Made by a program: the position numbers and the translations under genes
The notes under the pieces: model-generated
The model's database searches: none
What the model saw: only the letters and a program-made list of their open reading frames with translations
What the model was told of the DNA's origin: nothing
In this document: positions 1 to 6,276 of the stretch, piece by piece
Position numbering within the stretch: position 1 is the first letter of the stretch
Layout: every line of letters starts with the position of its first letter
DNA from: Balneola sp.
Lineage (GTDB): Bacteria; Bacteroidota; Rhodothermia; Balneolales; Balneolaceae
DNA length: 8,731 bases
Reading direction: 5' to 3'
NCBI GenBank assembly: GCA_002730655.1
Contig: PCAT01000115.1
Coordinates: 1 to 8,731 of the forward strand

Positions 1-209
1 TGAGACTACTTCGCTTAGAAAGAGACGCAAAGCTTGCAGCTCTAGACTGGGAAGTAGTAAAAGCTTATTCAAACGGTGTCGCAGTTGACGCTAAGTTGAA
101 GACTTACATGCAGGCGCTAAGAGACTTGCCAGCTTCTGCAAAACCTACAACTGATGATCAAGGCGAATTAGTCGCAGATTCGATAACTTGGCCAACTAGA
201 GAAAGTTAA
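1..209 (+). CDS. Partial tail protein, C-terminal tail-assembly-chaperone-like domain
   Basis: This is the end of a gene that begins left of the window; the reading frame starts at base 3 and gives 68 residues before TAA at 207-209. The visible part has the pattern RDxxLAALDW, then LxxYMQALRDLP, and ends ITWPTRES. This matches the small domain often called phage tail assembly chaperone (Phage_tail_APC type), found in short assembly proteins and at the end of some marine phage fibre proteins. The LRDLP and WPT motifs are the most telling. In the family, the role is in tail or fibre assembly; whether this copy is a separate chaperone or the tail end of a longer fibre protein cannot be told here. 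The next gene starts on the last base of this stop codon (TAATG), so the two are probably translationally coupled. Confidence 0.7.
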   Translation, partial: RLLRLERDAKLAALDWEVVKAYSNGVAVDAKLKTYMQALRDLPASAKPTTDDQGELVADSITWPTRES

Positions 210-415
210 TGTCGAGAGCGCGAGAAACCGCGAGAGCCGGTTTCTTAACGGAAAAGACTTTTCCAACTGGCTCTAATGTATTATTTAGACTGAACGACAC
301 TAATTTAGCTAGCGATATTACCGTAGATTCTGACAAGAATGCTATGGCATGCGGACCTGTGAACGTAGATTCTGGTGTCACGATAACGCTGAGAGGAAAC
401 TTAACGATAGTATGA
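209..415 (+). CDS. Small phage structural/fibre-associated protein (68 aa)
   Basis: A 68-residue protein whose ATG shares its first A with the preceding stop codon and whose own TGA overlaps the next ATG (ATGA at 412-415). The N-terminus (MSRARETARAG) resembles the short tag seen on marine phage tail proteins. The second half runs through NAMACGPVNVDSGVTI to a final LTIV. This matches a very common beta-strand ending of phage fibre proteins, in which a 'GPITIxSGVTVT' stretch leads to 'WTIV'. It has no signal peptide, membrane segment or catalytic motif. An AG-rich stretch (AGAGAAAG, 198-205) is a weak ribosome binding site, so coupling to the upstream gene is likely. It is probably a minor virion or fibre part. 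The specific function is unknown; that it is a real gene is supported by the tight overlaps on both sides and the recognisable ending. Confidence 0.7.
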   Translation: MSRARETARAGFLTEKTFPTGSNVLFRLNDTNLASDITVDSDKNAMACGPVNVDSGVTITLRGNLTIV

Positions 416-1032
416 GTACTTTACGAGTTGATTCAATAAAGAGACTAGGTGCAGCTTCTGCTGACAGTGATTCTATTAGCATAGCTGGAGATGGAAATGT
501 GACTATAAAAGGCGATATAGGACACGTCTTACAGACCGTTCATTATGAACACTATGATCGACAAGTCGTAAATCTTAATAACTATTATTATTGGGGTCAA
601 TCAGGTACATATGATGTCTCCATAACGACTAAACAAAATAACTCTATTATCTATTTAAATACACGAATATTTGGTGAGCCTTCGAATCATAACTGTCTAG
701 GAAGACTATACGTAGCTACAAATAGCGGTTCTTATAGTATTATGAAAACAACAGACTTAACTACAAATGGTCACTTTATGTTTCAACCTTATGAGACTAA
801 TTATAGTTCTACTCCTCATCAAGGTACCTTTCATACTCTGTTAGATACTAGTTCACTTACCGCTGGAACAAAAATATCATTTCGCTTACAGGTTGGGCAC
901 TCTGGAAATATGACTTTTAATGATTCAGTGTCTACTGCCAACGAAAGCGCTCCATCAAACATTACGCTACAAGAGCTTAATGGAGCTAATACTGTTATTA
1001 ATAGAGTAGGAACAACTAATGGAGTTCTTTAG
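412..1032 (+). CDS. Putative tail fibre / receptor-binding protein (206 aa)
   Basis: The protein begins MSTLRVDSIKRLG, an N-terminal tag common on short fibre proteins of marine T4-like phages. I chose ATG 412 over the upstream in-frame ATG at 349 for two reasons: 412 gives this tag, and 349 would overlap the previous gene by 67 bases instead of 4. AGAGGA at 392-397 can serve as ribosome binding site. After a short linker (GDGNVTIKGDIG) comes a beta-rich domain from about residue 38 (GHVLQTVHYE) to the NITLQELNG strand near the end. It is rich in Tyr, Asn, Ser and Thr, with no Cys pairs or enzyme motifs. The same overall plan, opening 'VIQVV' and closing 'TITLxE', is seen in the next two genes. 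Inference: a small trimeric adhesin or fibre tip. The C-terminal tail after NITLQELNG (VINRVGTTNGVL) is longer than in the neighbours. Confidence 0.65.
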   Translation: MSTLRVDSIKRLGAASADSDSISIAGDGNVTIKGDIGHVLQTVHYEHYDRQVVNLNNYYYWGQSGTYDVSITTKQNNSIIYLNTRIFGEPSNHNCLGRLYVATNSGSYSIMKTTDLTTNGHFMFQPYETNYSSTPHQGTFHTLLDTSSLTAGTKISFRLQVGHSGNMTFNDSVSTANESAPSNITLQELNGANTVINRVGTTNGVL

Positions 1033-1035
1033 TAA

Positions 1036-1986
1036 ATGAGTAAGATAGGAAATACACCGACAGGAATTACACAATCATTTCCCTCTAAGCAGAATATTAC
1101 TGGAAATGGTGGAACTTCTTACACACTTAATCATACGGTAACTCAACCAGAAGAGATTGAAGTCTTTATAAACAATGTAAGGCAAAACCCTGGAGCCGCG
1201 TACACAGTTGCTGGTACAAATTTAACTTTTGCTTCAGCTCTTGACAGTACAGATTCTTGTTACGCTATATTTCAAAACAATATTACTAGAAATCCTGCGC
1301 AATTTGACGTCTCTCGAACTGTAAATACACTTAATGCCACTACCATCAACGCCTCAACCTTTTCTAGTGCGGCTACTTTTAGTAGTGGTATAGCAAACGC
1401 TGGAACTATCAGTGCTGGTACTTTTCAAGGATCACTTGGAGCAAGTGTAACAATGCCAGCTGGATCGGTAATACAAGTAGTTCATGGAAGATTATCTAGT
1501 ACAGTTGTAGCGACTGGAAGTTCAGGGGCGAGCGATTACATTGTGGATATAGGATTAAGTGCTTCAATAACTCCTAAGTTTTCTACTAGCAATATTCTTA
1601 TTAACGTTAATATGTATGTCGGTTGTGATCAAAGTGGTTCTTCTGGTTATCTGCAGTCTTATTTTATTTACAAGAATGGTTCTGAACTCGATGAAGTTAA
1701 CGGTGATGAAGAAGGTGGAAGACAAGGAGTTGCTGGTAGTATAAACATGTATGATGCAACTGGTGCATCAGCAACACAATATCAAATGGCTAGATTAGGT
1801 GGAACACATATGGACTACGCGGTTGGCTCTACATCTGCACAAACGTACTCTGTTCGTACAAGATCATATAGTAGTGGACCAACGATATACATTAATCGAA
1901 GTCAAAGTTTTCAGATATCAGGCGATGGTACAAACTATGATCACGTTCCGCAAAGTACTATTACTTTAACGGAGATTGCCGCATGA
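1036..1986 (+). CDS. Putative tail fibre protein with head, shaft and tip modules (316 aa)
   Basis: Three parts are visible. Residues about 18-85 match a widespread phage fibre module: a GNGGTSYTLNHTV opening, then EIEVFINNVRQNPG, then AYTVAGTNLTF and ending YAIFQNN. Residues about 92-140 are a low-complexity Thr/Ser/Ala shaft with repeated short strands (ATTINAST, AATFSSG, AGTISAGTFQG). From residue 143 (GSVIQVVHG) to the end (STITLTEIAA) is a beta-rich domain. I recognise its opening and closing strands from marine phage fibre tips; it also carries the IDTGLS-like strand VDIGLSASITPKFS. GGAG at 1021-1024 lies 11 bases before the ATG, which is 3 bases after the previous stop. The last four bases overlap the next gene (ATGA). 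Role, by family: host recognition or attachment. Whether it sits on the baseplate or a side fibre is unknown. Confidence 0.75.
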   Translation: MSKIGNTPTGITQSFPSKQNITGNGGTSYTLNHTVTQPEEIEVFINNVRQNPGAAYTVAGTNLTFASALDSTDSCYAIFQNNITRNPAQFDVSRTVNTLNATTINASTFSSAATFSSGIANAGTISAGTFQGSLGASVTMPAGSVIQVVHGRLSSTVVATGSSGASDYIVDIGLSASITPKFSTSNILINVNMYVGCDQSGSSGYLQSYFIYKNGSELDEVNGDEEGGRQGVAGSINMYDATGASATQYQMARLGGTHMDYAVGSTSAQTYSVRTRSYSSGPTIYINRSQSFQISGDGTNYDHVPQSTITLTEIAA

Positions 1987-2612
1987 CAATAAGTAAGATA
2001 CAGGCTGAATCGATTAACCTTTCCGATACTTTTGCTTTTACTGGAACCGTCACTGGTGCTGGTGACGAAGCTAAAATTTTAAGCTTTGGAAGTTATAATA
2101 GTGGCTATGGTTCAGGAGCAAGACTAGTAACCTCTTCTACTAGCTGGGTAAATATTGAAATAAACGGAACTAATCAAGCTGTTTTTGGACAGATTACTAA
2201 AAATTCAGATGACAGTTTAAATTATAACAAAACTAGTAACAGTAGCCACTTAATAATAACTATGAACTATCCTACTTATATGGCCAGCGCCAGTTCTGGA
2301 CATGGTGTAAGGTGTAGGTTTGAATCAACTCAAGGTAGCAACACATATGATATTTTAGATATACTAACTGACGGACCAGCTCATGGCTGGGGAATGCACG
2401 GTTATGGCGGTAGTACTAGTGCTATGAACAATTTCACTTGGAATACTTATGATAATTCAAGTTACAGAAACACCATTAAGACTTCTACTGGAAACATGAG
2501 ATTTTATTTTGATGTAAAAGTGTGGAGCTCAGCTGATACTGTATATTTCAATGATTATAGCAATGATTATCCAAAATATACCACTATACAAGTTTATGAG
2601 GTAGCTGCATAG
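1983..2612 (+). CDS. Putative tail fibre / receptor-binding protein (209 aa)
   Basis: The start ATG overlaps the previous TGA (ATGA), with GGAG at 1971-1974 eight bases upstream. The N-terminus (MTISKIQAESINLSDTF, then AFTGTVTGAG) is the short marine-phage fibre tag that places a few strands before the tip. The rest, from about residue 27 (DEAKILSFGSYNSG) to the end (YTTIQVYEVAA), is a beta-rich domain. Its opening and closing strands line up with those of the two genes before it, while the interior is different. It is rich in Gly, Ser, Tyr and Asn, with a Gly/Trp/His cluster (HGWGMHGYGG) around residues 134-143. There is no signal peptide or membrane segment. Probable role: a host-binding tip or minor virion protein, encoded as the last gene before the late promoter. 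Assignment is by fold pattern and context only. Confidence 0.65.
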   Translation: MTISKIQAESINLSDTFAFTGTVTGAGDEAKILSFGSYNSGYGSGARLVTSSTSWVNIEINGTNQAVFGQITKNSDDSLNYNKTSNSSHLIITMNYPTYMASASSGHGVRCRFESTQGSNTYDILDILTDGPAHGWGMHGYGGSTSAMNNFTWNTYDNSSYRNTIKTSTGNMRFYFDVKVWSSADTVYFNDYSNDYPKYTTIQVYEVAA

Positions 2613-2634
2613 TGCCAGATAGAGAAAGAAAACG

Positions 2635-2642
2635 TATAAATA
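2635..2642 (+). promoter_or_regulatory. T4-type late promoter octamer TATAAATA
   Basis: An exact match to the T4 late-promoter consensus TATAAATA, in the only real intergenic gap of the window (2613-2668) and 26 bases before the next ATG. In T4 this element is read by RNA polymerase carrying gp55 and gp33 with the gp45 sliding clamp, and no -35 box is needed. By T4 spacing, transcription should start near 2648-2650. I saw no second exact copy on either strand. It would drive the run from 2669 through genes 13-17. Confidence 0.8.
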
Positions 2643-2668
2643 GTATAAAGATTTTAGAGAGTTAAAAC

Positions 2669-3517
2669 ATGGCAAATAGAATTCCATTAGTTATCGCAAG
2701 CAATAAGATTAGAGAAATCGCTAATGGCGATGTTCTGGATATTAGAGGAAATCGAATTAAACTTGATAGTAGTGCTATTGAGATTGGAAGTTTGATCCTC
2801 AGAGACTCGGGTGGAACCCTAGCTGCCTTTACTGCCGCTGATTCAACGGTGTCCGCATCGATCGCAGGTGGAGTTTCAGCTCTATCTTTTGATAGTGCGA
2901 CCGGAAATATTACAGCCACTAGTGCAGATGGATCTACTAAGACCGCCACAATTGGTGGTTTTAATGCCATGACGAGTTTACAAACTACCGGAAACGTAAC
3001 AGTCGGTGGAAACTTGACTGTCAATGGTACCACGACTACTATTAACTCTACAACTTTAACTGTCGACGATAAGAACATACTCTTATCTCAAGGTGGAAAC
3101 GCCGCAGCTGCTGACGGAGCAGGTATTACGATAGATGGCGCTAGCGCTTCCATGCTTTATACGGCAGCTACTAATAGTTTTAATTTTAATAGAGGTATTA
3201 GATCTACAGATTCTTCAGTACTTGGTGGAGACGGATCATCTACTGGTGTTAAGATAGACGATGGTTCTGTTGTAATTAGAACCGGAACAGGATCTGTAGC
3301 TTACATTGATCTATATTGTGAAGTTTCAAACGCTCATAGAGTAAGACTGCAATCACCAGCGCATTCACAGTATTCTGGAAATATTACAGTTAAACTTCCT
3401 AATGAAGCTGGAACGGTAGCTACAGTAGGAACCGATTCTGCCGACATTCTTACTATTAAGAACGCAGCAGGATCTACGGTAAAAACAATAAGAGGAGCGG
3501 GCAACAGCTCATTATAA
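2669..3517 (+). CDS. Virion structural / fibre-like protein (282 aa)
   Basis: The N-terminus (MANRIPLVIASNKIREIANG, followed by GD) is a tag I recognise from marine T4-like phage structural proteins. Residues about 40-105 are Thr/Ser/Ala/Gly-rich short strands. Residues 108-137 hold the highly recognisable shaft motif GNVTVGGNLTVNGTTTTIN followed by STTLTVDDKNI. A C-terminal part from about 212 contains IDLYCE, NAHRVRLQSPAH and ITVKLPNEAGTVAT, a pattern that usually precedes a fibre tip. GAGAG at 2657-2661 is a modest ribosome binding site 7 bases before the ATG. It is the first gene behind the late promoter and directly precedes gene 13, the place held in T4 by wac (fibritin). It shows no clear heptad coiled coil like fibritin, so this is a positional similarity only. 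Likely a fibre or neck appendage; exact location in the virion is unknown. Confidence 0.72.
   Translation: MANRIPLVIASNKIREIANGDVLDIRGNRIKLDSSAIEIGSLILRDSGGTLAAFTAADSTVSASIAGGVSALSFDSATGNITATSADGSTKTATIGGFNAMTSLQTTGNVTVGGNLTVNGTTTTINSTTLTVDDKNILLSQGGNAAAADGAGITIDGASASMLYTAATNSFNFNRGIRSTDSSVLGGDGSSTGVKIDDGSVVIRTGTGSVAYIDLYCEVSNAHRVRLQSPAHSQYSGNITVKLPNEAGTVATVGTDSADILTIKNAAGSTVKTIRGAGNSSL
3491..3510 (+). promoter_or_regulatory. Distant Shine-Dalgarno with small hairpin before gene 13
   Basis: AGAGG (3491-3495) is the only good ribosome binding site ahead of the gene 13 ATG at 3521, but it is 25 bases away. Between them GAGC (3495-3498) can pair with GCTC (3507-3510) around an 8-base loop, which would bring the site closer to the start. 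The fold is short and the functional claim is inference. Confidence 0.3.
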
Positions 3518-3520
3518 TGT

Positions 3521-4276
3521 ATGGCAAATCCTAATTCAAGAGATACATTAATAGATTACTGTAAGCGCAGACTCGGTGAGCCTGTGATTGAAGTAAACGT
3601 AGATGAAGATCAAGTAGAAGATAGAGTTGATGAAGCTCTTCAGTACTATCAAGAATATCACTCTGACGCGACGGTAAGAACATACTTAAAACATCAAGTG
3701 ACTGCTACTGATGTGGCAAACGAGTATATTCCAGTCTCATCAGATATTATATTCGTGTCTAAGATGTTTCCTCTTACAAGTTCTTTTAATAACAGTAGAA
3801 ATTTTTTCGATATAAAATATCAAATGATGTTGAATGACATCGCGGATCTTATGAACTTCGCTGGAGACTTAGCATACTACGAACAAATGCAGCAGTACTT
3901 ATCTTTGTTAGACATGAAGTTAAATGGTCATCCACAGGTACAATTCTCCAGAAGACAAAATAGGTTATACATCTTTGGAGATTTTGCCGATAAAGATATT
4001 AAGGCTGATGACTACATAGTCGCAGAAGTTTACACTATTATAAATCCAGATAGCCATACTTCTGTATACAACGATATGTTTGTAAAAGAATACACAACCG
4101 CTTTGATAAAACAACAGTGGGGAATGAATTTAATTAAGTTCGAAGGAATGCAACTGCCCGGAGGAGTCGTACTTAACGGAAGACAAATTTATGATGATGC
4201 AACTGGAGAGATCCAGACTCTTAGAGAAAACTTAAGATTGGAGCAAGAACTTCCACCAGACTTTTTTGTAGGATGA
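3521..4276 (+). CDS. gp13: Neck protein gp13 (T4 gene 13 family)
   Basis: A homologue of T4 gp13, one of the two proteins that close the portal after DNA packaging and make the head ready for tail joining. Visible family features are the helical start (NSRDTLIDYCKRRLGEPVIE), the acidic VDEDQVEDRVDEALQYYQEY helix, the segment IIFVSKMFP, and the ending LRxELPPDFFVG type (here RLEQELPPDFFVG), which is typical of marine relatives. Its 251 residues are shorter than T4 gp13 (about 309). The start at 3521 is fixed by MANPNSRD; an ATG at 3517 reads only five codons. Gene 14 begins one base after its stop, and the product pairs with that of gene 14 in the head-tail connector. No membrane or enzyme motif is present, as expected for a structural protein. 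Confidence 0.92.
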   Translation: MANPNSRDTLIDYCKRRLGEPVIEVNVDEDQVEDRVDEALQYYQEYHSDATVRTYLKHQVTATDVANEYIPVSSDIIFVSKMFPLTSSFNNSRNFFDIKYQMMLNDIADLMNFAGDLAYYEQMQQYLSLLDMKLNGHPQVQFSRRQNRLYIFGDFADKDIKADDYIVAEVYTIINPDSHTSVYNDMFVKEYTTALIKQQWGMNLIKFEGMQLPGGVVLNGRQIYDDATGEIQTLRENLRLEQELPPDFFVG

Positions 4277-4277
4277 T

Positions 4278-5402
4278 ATGGCAAAAAACTTATATATCTC
4301 CGACAAAGTCAAGTCGGAACAGGAATTATATGAAAATATAGTCATAGAATCTTTAAAGATCTATGGACAAGAGGTTTACTATATTCCACGTGATCTAGTC
4401 AACGAAGACACGATACTAGGTGACGATCCAGTATCATCATTTAACTCAGCGTATAAAGTAGAAATGTATATAGAAAACGTCGAAGGATTCGATGGTGAAG
4501 GAGATCTATTCACAAGATTTGGCGTTGAAATAAGAGATGAAGCTACTTTTATAGTAGCCAGAAGAAGATGGTCTGACACTGTAGCTCGTTATGATAATGA
4601 AATTACAGTACTAAGACCTAAAGAAGGAGACTTAATATACTTAGAGTTATCAAAATCTCTGTTTCAAATTAATCACGTTGAGCACGAACAACCTTTTTAT
4701 CAGTTAAGTAACTTACCAGTATTTAAACTCAGATGTTCATTGTTCGAATATACAGGAGAAGATTTAGATACTGGCATAGAAACTATTGACGATATAGAAA
4801 CAAAATACGCTTACACTTATGTACTTACACTTTCTAATACTCGAGATAGCGCCGAAGCTACCGCGACTATTGACAGTTCAGGAACCATAACGGCTATCAA
4901 TCTTACCGATAGTGGTAGTAATTACTTCACCGCACCGACTGTAACAATTACAGACTCTGCTGGAGTTGGATCGCTGGCTACGGCTACTGCAACTGTTGAT
5001 AGTAATAGTGGAGAACTAATATCACTTACTCTTACGAATGGTGGTTCCGGTTACGTAGTTCCAAGAATCACTTTCTCATCTCCAGCTATATCGACATTTA
5101 CAAAAGGAGAAGTTATTACAAGTCCATCTGGTACCACAACCATGAGAGGAGAAGTTGCCAAGTATTCAGATTCAGATAATAAACTGCACTTAATTCACAT
5201 TGGCGCAGATGACGGTAAGTTCCACAACTTCACACCTACTAAGAAAGTTGTAGGACTTACCAGTGGAGCTGGTGGAGTAATTACATTGGTAACACAAGAC
5301 AATAAACTTTCAGAAAACGAGCAAAACACAGACTTTAGTCTAGGCACCGACTTTATAGACTTTACTGAAACTAACCCATTTGGAGATACGAGTAACAACT
5401 AA
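4278..5402 (+). CDS. gp14: Neck protein gp14 (T4 gene 14 family) with a beta-repeat insertion
   Basis: A homologue of T4 gp14, the partner of gp13 in the neck, needed to join head and tail. Residues 1 to about 185 are the conserved body: SEQELYENIVIESLKIYGQ, VYYIPRD, the FGVEIRDEATFIVARRRW block, RPKEGDLIYLEL and FKLRCSLFEYTGEDLDTGI. Residues about 342-374 are the conserved end (QNTDF, FIDFTETNPFGD). Between them lies an insertion of about 150 residues that explains why it is 374 residues against about 256 in T4. The insertion has two 'ATAT(I/V)D...GSGY...P.(V/I)T' repeats (194-225 and 236-267) and a further module (about 274-339, FTKGEV...TTTMRGEVAKY...). AGGA at 4270-4273 precedes the ATG closely. 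The stop overlaps the gene 15 start (TAATG at 5400-5404). The function as a neck protein is secure by sequence and neighbours; the role of the insertion is unknown. Confidence 0.92.
   Translation: MAKNLYISDKVKSEQELYENIVIESLKIYGQEVYYIPRDLVNEDTILGDDPVSSFNSAYKVEMYIENVEGFDGEGDLFTRFGVEIRDEATFIVARRRWSDTVARYDNEITVLRPKEGDLIYLELSKSLFQINHVEHEQPFYQLSNLPVFKLRCSLFEYTGEDLDTGIETIDDIETKYAYTYVLTLSNTRDSAEATATIDSSGTITAINLTDSGSNYFTAPTVTITDSAGVGSLATATATVDSNSGELISLTLTNGGSGYVVPRITFSSPAISTFTKGEVITSPSGTTTMRGEVAKYSDSDNKLHLIHIGADDGKFHNFTPTKKVVGLTSGAGGVITLVTQDNKLSENEQNTDFSLGTDFIDFTETNPFGDTSNN
4857..5078 (+). repeat. Two tandem GSGY-type beta repeats inside gene 14
   Basis: Residues 194-225 (4857-4952) and 236-267 (4983-5078) are two copies of a 32-residue unit with a 42-residue period. 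Each has ATAT(I/V)D, then a strand of the type TxIxLT, then (D/N)(S/G)G(S)xY, then P and a final (V/I)T(I/F). Copy 2 has the more standard NGGSGYVVP; copy 1 reads DSGSNYFTAP. Similar GGSGY units occur in many phage surface proteins. They are protein-level repeats; the DNA copies are well diverged. Confidence 0.75.
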
Positions 5403-6250
5403 TGTTTGGCCAATATTTTTATCATTCTAAGACTAAAAAAGCAGTGGCTATCTTCGGTAGACTGTTTAATAACTTGTATGTGCTTAGAGCTAATTCAGCT
5501 GGACAGGTAATAAGCCAGATAAAAGTTCCGCTCGCCTATGCTCCAAAAAATAAATTTTTAGATAGAATCAGATCTAATCCAAGTCTTACAGACGATACAG
5601 AAGTAGCCATAAAATTACCAAGAATGTCTTTTGAAATAACTTCTATTGCGTATGACGCTGCGCGGCAGCTTGCAAAAGTAGGTAATTTCAATACTACATC
5701 TTTAGCTGGCACCACGAATAAAAGACAAAAGTTTTTTAATCCTGTTCCATATACAATTACTTTTCAATTGAATATATTTGCTAAATCACAAGACGACGCC
5801 TTGCAAGTAGTAGAACAGATCTTACCTACTTTTAATCCTCAATACGCTTTGACGATATCGCCATTTGCGGCAGAGTACCCCACTTTTAAAGAAGACATTC
5901 AAATAGTAATTAACGGTGTAAGTTTTTCTGATGACTTTGAAGGAGCCGTAGAACAAAGAAGAACAATTATATATAGTTTGGACTTTGAGATGAAGTTAAG
6001 TTATCATGGTCCAATCTCTGATACTAGTGTCATTCGTAAAAGCACAGCTAACGTTTTTGATATTAAAGCTGGCTTGAATGATTCTGATTTACAATTAGAG
6101 ACTATTGCAGTCACGCCTAATCCTACTACAGTGTTTGGATTAGAAGATAGTGACTTTGGATTTTCAACTGCTATAACAGGTATATTAGGCGAACCAAATA
6201 CTAGTTTTACTTTTAGCGGTTATGTGGATAGTGATTATGTTTCAAATTAA
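5402..6250 (+). CDS. gp15: Tail completion and sheath stabiliser protein gp15
   Basis: A homologue of T4 gp15, which forms the hexameric ring that caps the finished tail, holds the top of the contracted or extended sheath, and docks to the neck proteins. Length is 282 residues, close to T4 gp15 (about 272). Recognisable segments are the start MFGQYFYHSKTKKAV followed by FGRLFNN; the KVPLAYAPKNKFLDRI block; the strand IKLPRMSFEITSIAYD; the segment FFNPVPYTITFQLNIF; and the run QILPTFNPQYALTISPF. The last 60 residues or so (from about 222) are Asp/Thr/Phe-rich and look less conserved. The ATG overlaps the gene 14 stop by two bases (TAATG). The nearest GGAG (5382-5385) is 16 bases away, so translation probably depends on coupling with gene 14. 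Confidence 0.9.
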   Translation: MFGQYFYHSKTKKAVAIFGRLFNNLYVLRANSAGQVISQIKVPLAYAPKNKFLDRIRSNPSLTDDTEVAIKLPRMSFEITSIAYDAARQLAKVGNFNTTSLAGTTNKRQKFFNPVPYTITFQLNIFAKSQDDALQVVEQILPTFNPQYALTISPFAAEYPTFKEDIQIVINGVSFSDDFEGAVEQRRTIIYSLDFEMKLSYHGPISDTSVIRKSTANVFDIKAGLNDSDLQLETIAVTPNPTTVFGLEDSDFGFSTAITGILGEPNTSFTFSGYVDSDYVSN

Positions 6251-6264
6251 TCGATTAGCGCAAG

Positions 6265-6270
6265 AGGAGG
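6265..6270 (+). promoter_or_regulatory. Strong Shine-Dalgarno AGGAGG
   Basis: A perfect AGGAGG six bases before the ATG at 6277, in a 26-base gap after gene 15. It is the strongest ribosome binding site in the window and fixes the start of the repeat protein. It suggests high or independent translation, unlike the coupled genes on its left. Confidence 0.85.
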
Positions 6271-6276
6271 CATATC

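Noticed and set aside
196..381. Minus-strand 61-codon frame
   Set aside because: Antisense to the 68-residue gene that is tightly chained to both neighbours on the plus strand; no recognisable product.
349..411. Upstream in-frame extension (ATG 349) of the 412 gene
   Set aside because: It would overlap the 209-415 gene by 67 bases, lacks the conserved MSTLRVDSI start, and has a worse ribosome site than ATG 412.
2662..3078. Minus-strand open frame of 138 codons, hydrophobic in appearance
   Set aside because: It is the antisense of the 2669 gene; the Val/Leu/Ala/Pro-rich sequence is what Thr/Ser/Gly/Asn-rich codons give in reverse. No ribosome site, and the sense product is recognisable.
4039..4046. 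TATAAATC, one base from the late-promoter octamer
   Set aside because: Lies inside the gene 13 coding region far from any start; expected by chance in AT-rich DNA.
4379..5398. Minus-strand frames within gene 14 (4379-4579 and 5195-5398)
   Set aside because: Shadows of conserved gp14 segments; no recognisable product.
6251..6276. Gap after gene 15 considered as a terminator
   Set aside because: Only 26 bases, with no stem followed by a T run; it holds a strong ribosome binding site instead.
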